Source: Oceanococcus atlanticus (GTDB taxonomy: Bacteria > Pseudomonadota > Gammaproteobacteria > Nevskiales > Oceanococcaceae). Taken from it: DNA of 64,000 nt. The translations under genes were made by a program, and so were the position numbers. Below are positions 29,963-35,901 of the stretch, piece by piece; within the stretch, counting starts at the first letter, position 1, and the number at the start of each line of letters is the position of its first letter. The stretch is taken from positions 1 to 64,000 of the forward strand of contig NZ_AQQV01000004.1 in assembly GCF_002088235.1 (NCBI RefSeq). The letters are read 5' to 3'. A model generated the notes under the pieces. It was not told the origin of the DNA. It saw only the letters and a program-made list of their open reading frames with translations, and made no database searches.

Positions 29963-30766
29963 ATGGAGCCAGATCTAGGAAGCTTGCTGAAATCCATAAA
30001 CGAAGAGCTGGAAATCAAAAAGGACCGCCTTAGATTCCTCATCGGAGATAAGCACTGGCCGTCAGATGGAAGGTGGCGTGAATCCCTCTTAATGGACTTT
30101 CTCACGGGATATTTGCCAACTTCCCTGTCGGTCAGCACGGGATTTGTGCGATCGATAGCTCCAGTAGGTCGTGTATCTAAGGAGACGGACATCTTGGTCT
30201 GTGACCATTCAATTTCAGCACCATTGCTCCGGAACGATTGGCTTAGTGTGGTGACTCCCCCTTCCCTCAGATGCCATATCCACTCGAAGAGCGAATTCAC
30301 CAAGGCGCAACTAGTTGAGATTCTTGAAGGAACACGAGAAATGAGCTCTGTTCTAGGCCTAAGTTATGAGCCACGACAGACAATCGGGTTAGGTTTTTTT
30401 TACGGATCCAATGGAAGGGATTGCACAAGCATTTTTCAGACCGTATTGGCTGCTGTACGGGAGCACAGTGAACAGATCTCAAAGGACAACATCTTTCCAA
30501 GCCCCACCTATACCCTGCCCAAAGCAATCTTTGTACTCGGAGTAGGTGCCTACTACATCAATGATGGACAAGATGGCCCCGATAAGCATTTGACTATCAA
30601 GGCATGTTCAGCAAGCAACACTGCGGCCGCACTATTCCTGGCAGAGGTCTGCAGACACATTGCGACAGATTCGCCATACATGCCCCCGCAATTCCCGAGT
30701 GCAGAATTTCCGCGCTACCTCGACGAAAAATTGGCTGAGAGTGCCACTTTGCAGTGGGAGAACTGA
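29963..30766 (+). CDS. DUF6602-like protein with nuclease-fold core, first gene of a candidate defence operon
   Basis: A 267-residue soluble protein starting at the ATG at 29963, with TGAGG 6 bases upstream. The segment RESLLMDFLTGYLP, STGFVRS and KETDILVCDHS (Asp76, Asp81) matches what I recall of the DUF6602 family, related to PD-(D/E)XK nucleases: the D-x-L-x-x-D strand is followed in relatives by an E-x-K strand. Here that strand reads HIHSKSEFTKAQL, so the Glu is His while the Lys is kept. It may be an altered nuclease or a nuclease-fold sensor. The NTPase gene starts 2 bases after its stop. The codon use is AT-rich and unlike host genes, pointing to transfer. Confidence 0.75.
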   Translation: MEPDLGSLLKSINEELEIKKDRLRFLIGDKHWPSDGRWRESLLMDFLTGYLPTSLSVSTGFVRSIAPVGRVSKETDILVCDHSISAPLLRNDWLSVVTPPSLRCHIHSKSEFTKAQLVEILEGTREMSSVLGLSYEPRQTIGLGFFYGSNGRDCTSIFQTVLAAVREHSEQISKDNIFPSPTYTLPKAIFVLGVGAYYINDGQDGPDKHLTIKACSASNTAAALFLAEVCRHIATDSPYMPPQFPSAEFPRYLDEKLAESATLQWEN

Positions 30767-30768
30767 GA

Positions 30769-33700
30769 ATGCAGCACATTTCAATTAATCAAGCGATTGA
30801 GAGCTTTTACGGCTGTGCAGCACTTCTATATGGACCGGCAACATCCGGGGATGCCAGTCATTTGCCAGGCTTGGCAGAAGCCTTGGGACATCTTCCAGGT
30901 GGCGAAAACGTCGACGTCTCTTCGGCACGAAATTTCATCGACTTAACTGGCAGATTTGCCACGCTGGCCTCAGCGGAGCTCCTCTCATCAGAATTGCTCT
31001 CGTACTATCAAAAGCCGAACCTTGGGAAAGGCCCCCACTTGGCTGAAGTAGCCAGCCATCCATGGAAGGCTATCTGTTCGCTTGCTCCAGATCGCAACCT
31101 AGAAGTCGAGATACGATCCGTTCAGAGCAAGATGGGGACATCATCTGACCTCATCGAGCTAGGCACCTCACGCCAAGCCTTGTCAGCCCGCGAAATTCCA
31201 GCATTGCGATTGCTCGGAAGCTGCGTCGACAACAGACCTGAAATTCGACTTCCCTGTTCGGCAGAAGACTACTTGGTGCGCCGTCGATATTGGCGCAATC
31301 TCATCCCGCTCTTATACGACAAGGTCAGGTCAGGTGCTCTTTTTGTTTCTGGAATATCAGAGATGGGGCAGGAGTTTCTAGATTTTGTGAACGAATTGGT
31401 GGCATGTTTGCCCCAAGCGCCAACAAAGATGGTTTTTTGTGAGCTCCATTCTGATGCCTTTTATCAAAATGTGGAGCGAGTTTGTGCGGGACAGCTACAG
31501 TTATATCAGCTAGATGGCGACATCTATGAGTTCGTATCTAAAAGTAGTAAACGTGAAGGAGCGCAGCTCCAACTATTTGACTCGGCATCGACGATTGGCA
31601 AAGCCGAGTTGTCGGTTGCCGACAGATTATTCAAAATCCCAAGCAAGTCGAAAGGCGCCAATCAACCTGACTCACTCTGGGCACGAGACCAATTATTTCG
31701 GCCAGTTGGTCTTGAATGGGCCCCCTTTGACCTAGAAATCGATTTCCGCCGCGACATTTCTTCGTTGGCCTCTGAAGAAATCTCAAGGCTACTTACCGAG
31801 AAGAAACTGTCAATTCTGAGACTTGACGGAGAGGCGGGTACTGGAAAAACCACAGTCCTCAAGAGAATTGGATTCGACTTGGCGACTGCGGGCGTCCCAG
31901 CGTACTGGCTTAGACCCACGGGCGGAGACCCAACTTCCATAGGATTTACCCAAGCCATCCAAGAACTCGACTCGGCATACTTCGAGAGTGCCACTGGAGA
32001 CAAAAAATTCGCCATCTTGGTTGATCGTCTGGCTCTAGCCGATTTCGAGCGTAATGCAGTAGTTGGCTTAGAGAGTCGGCTGAACTGCCGCGTTTGCGTA
32101 GTTGTTTGCGGCAGACCATACGAGCAAGAATTTGATGGAGGCCAAGATGGCGGCTTGGAATCTCGCTCTCGCTTCGACTCTCGGTTGACCGTGCCTTTGG
32201 ATCTAACGGAGTCTGAGTGGGCGAGGCTTCCAGATTATCTCGTACGGCTTGGTCTGTGTGAATCTTTAGACCAAGCCGACGGCATGGTTAAGCGCCAGGA
32301 GGCTCGCCACTCAAAAGACATCTTGTGTGCGCTCTGGTTTCTCCTTCCAGAAACTAAGGGCTGCATCCGGCAATCACTTACCAGCGCATATACCGGACTA
32401 GACTCATCTAAACGAGTCATCAAAGAGCTAGCCGAAGCTGTTGAAACCGATGATTTAGGACAGATCGCGAGAAATATTTACGAAATTGTTGCCGTTACTT
32501 CGTCGTTAAGAATAGGAATTCCGATAGAGGTACTAGCCTCCGCAGTTGGCATAAGCTTTTCCGATTGGCAGAACCTGTGGAAGGCGGGGGAACCCCTTTG
32601 GGGGCTTCTTGATCAGTCGGAGTTGTCCGATGTTGGAAGCTATGCAATCTGGACGCGCAATGACGTTGTTACAGAGGTATTGCTGCACATCGTTCGAGCA
32701 GGAGACACTGATCGTCAAGCAGATGCCACGGTATTGGAAACGGCACTTGCTGGATGCGTAAGCTCAAATCCGGCCTACAGAGAATTTATTGTAGAACTTC
32801 TTGTAAACCGAAGGAGCGAGCTGAAAAGGCTGGACGCGAATGCAGTATTGAAGCTCTTTGATACTGCAATTGCCACCTTTCCTGATCAAGATAGAACGAT
32901 TGCTCACCATCGAGGACTGTGGATAAAGTCAGAAATTGGTGATTTTGAATGGGCCTATCGGGAGCTTGAAGATGCAAAAGCGGTTTCTCCCTACATTTTT
33001 TCAAAGAGTGAGGAGCGAATCGAGCTAATCGAAACTTCGCAAGCCGCCTGTATCGTTCAGCAGGTTCAGCGAGGGGAAATTTCCGCAGATAGTGGCCTTC
33101 CCATGGCATGGAAGCACCTGGAACGCGCGTGCTCGCCTCGCGGTCTAGATCTACACACTCTTCATATATCCGGAGGCATCCTTCTACAAGGGGCTCTTGC
33201 TGAATCTGATCAAGAAAAACGTCGGATATCACTTTGTGAATCCCTGCGCTTTGTTGATGAAGGAATGCGCCTTTACGGCGGCAATAGCCGCGCTCAGAAA
33301 GAGGATCCGAGAGACGACTTGGTAAATTCTTTGATTGCAAAGATTGCTGGCAACCTAGACTTTGATGAAGCAATTAAACTGGCGATTGAACACGCGCAAC
33401 AGCGCGAACATCTGGGAATCTGTCATGTGGTCGCTGCCGCTATGCTGGCGAAAGTGTCAAGCAACAAGAATAGCGACGATAACGACTTTAATCGCGTCGC
33501 AAATTTCATCGATCAGTGTATCCAACATATAGAGAATCGCGAACTACACCCCCCCATTGATCTTTTATTCGAAAAGGTGAAGACAACATTCGAATGGAAG
33601 GTCCTAAGATCCCGAGATTCTCAGATTGACTGGAAGAAGTTTGCGGCTGCCGTCAATGCAATTCTCGAAAGCGAACGATTCTCAAGAGATCCTATGTTGA

Positions 33701-34014
33701 TGTTTGCGCAGGCTGTTGCCTATTACCATCTCCACCTTTTCCCAAGAGCCTTTGCCACATTTTCTGAATTGCGCCAACAACACGTTGCGAGCCATATTCG
33801 GTACGCTCGACGTTGCTTTTTTCGAGATAAAAGCGGTTCCGCCAAGAAGTTTCAGGGCGAAGTCAAGGCAGTCAGCGGAGATAAGACGTACATCCAAATC
33901 CCCGAATTGGGCACTGAAGCGTTGGCAGATCGAGGCGCCTTTCCAAGCAGGGTTGGCACGCAGGTTTCTGCTCGTATCGCATTCACCCTAATTGGACCGC
34001 TTGCGGTGCGCTGA
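30769..34014 (+). CDS. STAND-like P-loop NTPase with diverged SIR2-like N-terminus, candidate defence ATPase
   Basis: A 1,081-residue protein starting at the ATG at 30769 (GGGAG 8 bases upstream; 2 bases after the DUF6602 stop). Residues about 1-260 follow the order of SIR2-like domains but lack their NAD-site residues: a short Gly-rich loop (GPATSGDASHLPG), SLAPDRN where TTNYD is usual, and ALFVSGIS. A linker (FRPVGLEWAPFD) leads to a P-loop GEAGTGKT at about 354-361, a Walker B-like FAILVD near 417 and a CGRP sensor near 448. About 500-1020 is helical, TPR-like. The last 55 residues (FQGEVKAVSGDKTYIQI ... ARIAFTLIGP) resemble an OB fold. The whole gene is AT-rich. This layout parallels STAND NTPases of anti-phage systems; function here is inferred. 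Confidence 0.75.
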   Translation: MQHISINQAIESFYGCAALLYGPATSGDASHLPGLAEALGHLPGGENVDVSSARNFIDLTGRFATLASAELLSSELLSYYQKPNLGKGPHLAEVASHPWKAICSLAPDRNLEVEIRSVQSKMGTSSDLIELGTSRQALSAREIPALRLLGSCVDNRPEIRLPCSAEDYLVRRRYWRNLIPLLYDKVRSGALFVSGISEMGQEFLDFVNELVACLPQAPTKMVFCELHSDAFYQNVERVCAGQLQLYQLDGDIYEFVSKSSKREGAQLQLFDSASTIGKAELSVADRLFKIPSKSKGANQPDSLWARDQLFRPVGLEWAPFDLEIDFRRDISSLASEEISRLLTEKKLSILRLDGEAGTGKTTVLKRIGFDLATAGVPAYWLRPTGGDPTSIGFTQAIQELDSAYFESATGDKKFAILVDRLALADFERNAVVGLESRLNCRVCVVVCGRPYEQEFDGGQDGGLESRSRFDSRLTVPLDLTESEWARLPDYLVRLGLCESLDQADGMVKRQEARHSKDILCALWFLLPETKGCIRQSLTSAYTGLDSSKRVIKELAEAVETDDLGQIARNIYEIVAVTSSLRIGIPIEVLASAVGISFSDWQNLWKAGEPLWGLLDQSELSDVGSYAIWTRNDVVTEVLLHIVRAGDTDRQADATVLETALAGCVSSNPAYREFIVELLVNRRSELKRLDANAVLKLFDTAIATFPDQDRTIAHHRGLWIKSEIGDFEWAYRELEDAKAVSPYIFSKSEERIELIETSQAACIVQQVQRGEISADSGLPMAWKHLERACSPRGLDLHTLHISGGILLQGALAESDQEKRRISLCESLRFVDEGMRLYGGNSRAQKEDPRDDLVNSLIAKIAGNLDFDEAIKLAIEHAQQREHLGICHVVAAAMLAKVSSNKNSDDNDFNRVANFIDQCIQHIENRELHPPIDLLFEKVKTTFEWKVLRSRDSQIDWKKFAAAVNAILESERFSRDPMLMFAQAVAYYHLHLFPRAFATFSELRQQHVASHIRYARRCFFRDKSGSAKKFQGEVKAVSGDKTYIQIPELGTEALADRGAFPSRVGTQVSARIAFTLIGPLAVR

Positions 34015-34157
34015 GCCAGCTGAATCCGTAAGGAAAGTGCTTACACGGGGGCAAGTCCTGAACGACCGCTATCGGGGACTAGGCGGATTTACATTAGGGT
34101 GGTTTGATGGTCTCCTTTGGGTCGAAAGCGGACGAAGAGTTTCAGCCAAAAGCCGCA

Positions 34158-34177
34158 GGTGTTACTATAGTGACACC
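34158..34177. promoter_or_regulatory. Palindromic operator of the toxin-antitoxin operon
   Basis: GGTGTTACTATAGTGACACC is a 10+10 palindrome with a single mismatched pair. It lies 18 bases before the antitoxin ATG and contains TACTAT/TATAGT, possible -10 hexamers, so a bound repressor would block RNA polymerase. Ribbon-helix-helix antitoxins typically bind such sites with their toxin partner, giving autoregulation. Confidence 0.7.
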
Positions 34178-34194
34178 AACGAGCGAGGTGTGCC

Positions 34195-34479
34195 ATGTCA
34201 ACGACTTCACTGAAATTGCCTGACGACTTGAAAGCGAGGGCCGCAGACTTGGCCAAGGCGCAACATCTGTCTCCGCATGCCTACATGGTAGAAGCTATCC
34301 GACGGGCAACGGAGCAAGACGCACTTCATCAGCAGTTTGTTGAGGACTCCATTGAAGCCAGGCAACACGCTCGCGACTCTGGCCAAGGTTACGCCGCAAA
34401 CCAAGTTCACGATTACATTCTGAATAAGGCACGTGGCGGCAAGGCAAGTCGGCCGAAGCCGCAATCATGGCGAAAGTAG
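34195..34479 (+). CDS. Ribbon-helix-helix antitoxin, CopG/ParD-like
   Basis: A 94-residue protein. The N-terminus (TTSLKLPDDLKARAADLAKA, 20 residues; then HLSPHAYMVEAIRRATEQ) is a ribbon-helix-helix DNA-binding domain; the C-terminal half is charged and probably binds and neutralises the toxin. GCGAGG lies before the ATG. It overlaps the toxin gene by 13 bases. It likely represses its own operon through the palindrome immediately upstream. Confidence 0.88.
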   Translation: MSTTSLKLPDDLKARAADLAKAQHLSPHAYMVEAIRRATEQDALHQQFVEDSIEARQHARDSGQGYAANQVHDYILNKARGGKASRPKPQSWRK

Positions 34480-34757
34480 TATATTCGGCCGCTGCCCTTG
34501 AAGACCTGGAGCGACTCACAGAATTTCTCGTTGATGAATTCCCGGAACGGGCTCCTGAGACCATTGGCTTGATCACCGGAGCTGTGACCATGCTCGAAGC
34601 TCACCCATTGATCGGCCGTCCTTTGAGTCACGGGCTACGTGAGCTTGTGATTTCTCGTGGTCGAAGCGGCTATGTTGCGATGTACAGCCTGGAAGACAAC
34701 GGCGAGGTTGCCCTGGTCCTGCGGATCCGCCATCAACGCGAATCGGGGTATTTCTGA
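34467..34757 (+). CDS. RelE/ParE family toxin
   Basis: A 96-residue protein of the RelE/ParE fold: YSAAALEDLERLTEFL at the N-terminus, LEAHPLIGRPL in the middle, RGRSGYVAMYSLED and VLRIRHQRESGY at the C-terminus. The RHQRE(S)GY ending is typical of ParE-like toxins, which poison gyrase; RelE-type ribonuclease activity cannot be excluded. It is co-translated with the antitoxin (13-base overlap). Such modules stabilise mobile regions, consistent with its place in the accessory region. Confidence 0.88.
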   Translation: MAKVVYSAAALEDLERLTEFLVDEFPERAPETIGLITGAVTMLEAHPLIGRPLSHGLRELVISRGRSGYVAMYSLEDNGEVALVLRIRHQRESGYF

Positions 34758-34991
34758 GAATCCTGAAACCCTCCTTCAGGCACGAACCTGACAAAGCACC
34801 GAGACCCCATAGGGTCGGTAGCAGTCGCCCCTTCTCAGGCGTTCAATATCCAGCGCTCCGCCAGTCGCAGCAGAGTGTGTCTGCGTAGTTTCAGGACCTT
34901 CGTTGTGGTCGTTGCCAAGTAAGGCTGGCGGGTGTGAGGGCTTCGATTCGATACAACCGGCCGGATGATCCCCGGGTCGATGACGCGCCGG
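34758..34991. other. 234-base gap with a possible decayed reading frame
   Basis: Two small hairpins follow the toxin gene (CCTGAA/TTCAGG near 34762-34780; GACCC/GGGTC near 34802-34815). On the minus strand 34835-34978 is open and ends with a stop; its translation finishes VLKLRRHTLLRLAERWILNA. This reads like a protein C-terminus but I cannot assign it; it may be what remains of a transposase or other deleted gene. No start or ribosome-binding site was seen. Confidence 0.35.
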
Positions 34992-35408
34992 CTACTTGAA
35001 AAACCAACCCGCGATGGGGTGCATCACCACTTCGCCATCCCCTTTGCGGCAGCCGATAGTTCCGGAAATCATGATTTTGTCGTGTTCGTGGGAGAGTTGG
35101 ACTTCGTCGGTTTGTACATCGCCGGCGCCGCGGTGGCAGGCCAGTTTGCTGTCGAGGTATAGCACCTGGGCAGAGTAGGGCTCTGTCGGGGATTCCCCCT
35201 TGACGCCGAAGCTGACCATGGCATTCGCGCCGATCAGGTTGAAATTTGTCAGTGGCCCCATTTTTGAAGGCATCACCATCGTTCCAGACAATGGTGGTTG
35301 TCCTTCAATGTCCACTTGCCATTTGATGTTCTTGGCATGCGCGGCGCCGCTGATGAAGCCGGCCAATAGCAACGTATGACGTGCGGCAGCTTTCAATTTC
35401 AACATCAC
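34992..35408 (-). CDS. Small exported protein, unknown function
   Basis: 138 residues. A signal peptide (LLLAGFISGAAHA, cleavage after AHA) precedes a mature chain of about 113 residues with two Cys (ACHRG and GCRKG) that could form a disulphide in the periplasm. The rest is mostly beta-prone. I do not recognise the family. It is the last of three minus-strand genes encoding exported proteins (metalloprotease, lipocalin-like, this one), with a 51-base gap to the one upstream. Confidence 0.65.
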   Translation of the reverse strand: MMLKLKAAARHTLLLAGFISGAAHAKNIKWQVDIEGQPPLSGTMVMPSKMGPLTNFNLIGANAMVSFGVKGESPTEPYSAQVLYLDSKLACHRGAGDVQTDEVQLSHEHDKIMISGTIGCRKGDGEVVMHPIAGWFFK

Positions 35409-35459
35409 ATTTCACTCTTTCTGAAGGTGCTGAGACATCGCTTTAGGGCACTTCTGCGC

Positions 35460-35807
35460 CTACGGTCTTGTGAAAAACATTTCGGCGCCTTTGTGATCAA
35501 CGATCAAGGTGTCCCCATCAAACTGCTTGACCTCCCAGCGCTGTGGGCCTCTTTTGTCGGTGTAGGTGATCACCCCTTGATCGATGACGTAGTTGCCGCG
35601 ATTTTTCTCTTTACCCGCGCGACTGTAATTGACAACTTCGCCCGACGGCAGGAACTCCATGCCCAGATTGACGGGCACTGTCTTTTCGCCATCCAGAATC
35701 ATATGGGTGAATGTCCACTTGCCGGACAGGCTCGCGCTTGATAGATCGGCGCCATGAGCGATGCCTGCTAGCAGCATCGAGAGCAAGATGGTGAGAGCCT
35801 TTTTCAT
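35460..35807 (-). CDS. Small exported lipocalin-like protein
   Basis: 115 residues with a clear signal peptide (MKKALTILLSMLLAGIAHGA, 20 residues). The mature part, LSGKWTFTHMILDG ... MEFLPSGEVVNYS ... RWEVKQFDGDTLIVDHKG, has the alternation and the GKW motif of small lipocalin-type beta barrels (about 95 residues). A periplasmic or secreted binding protein is plausible; ligand unknown. It lies between the metalloprotease gene and the other small exported protein on the same strand. Confidence 0.65.
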   Translation of the reverse strand: MKKALTILLSMLLAGIAHGADLSSASLSGKWTFTHMILDGEKTVPVNLGMEFLPSGEVVNYSRAGKEKNRGNYVIDQGVITYTDKRGPQRWEVKQFDGDTLIVDHKGAEMFFTRP

Positions 35808-35901
35808 ACTTAAGTATCCTTTGCGTTGCGTGCGAACAAACGCTCATCGACAGCCGAGCGTCGGTCTCATAGCGACCGTGCGGTGCAAGCCGCCAAAAAC
35901 G

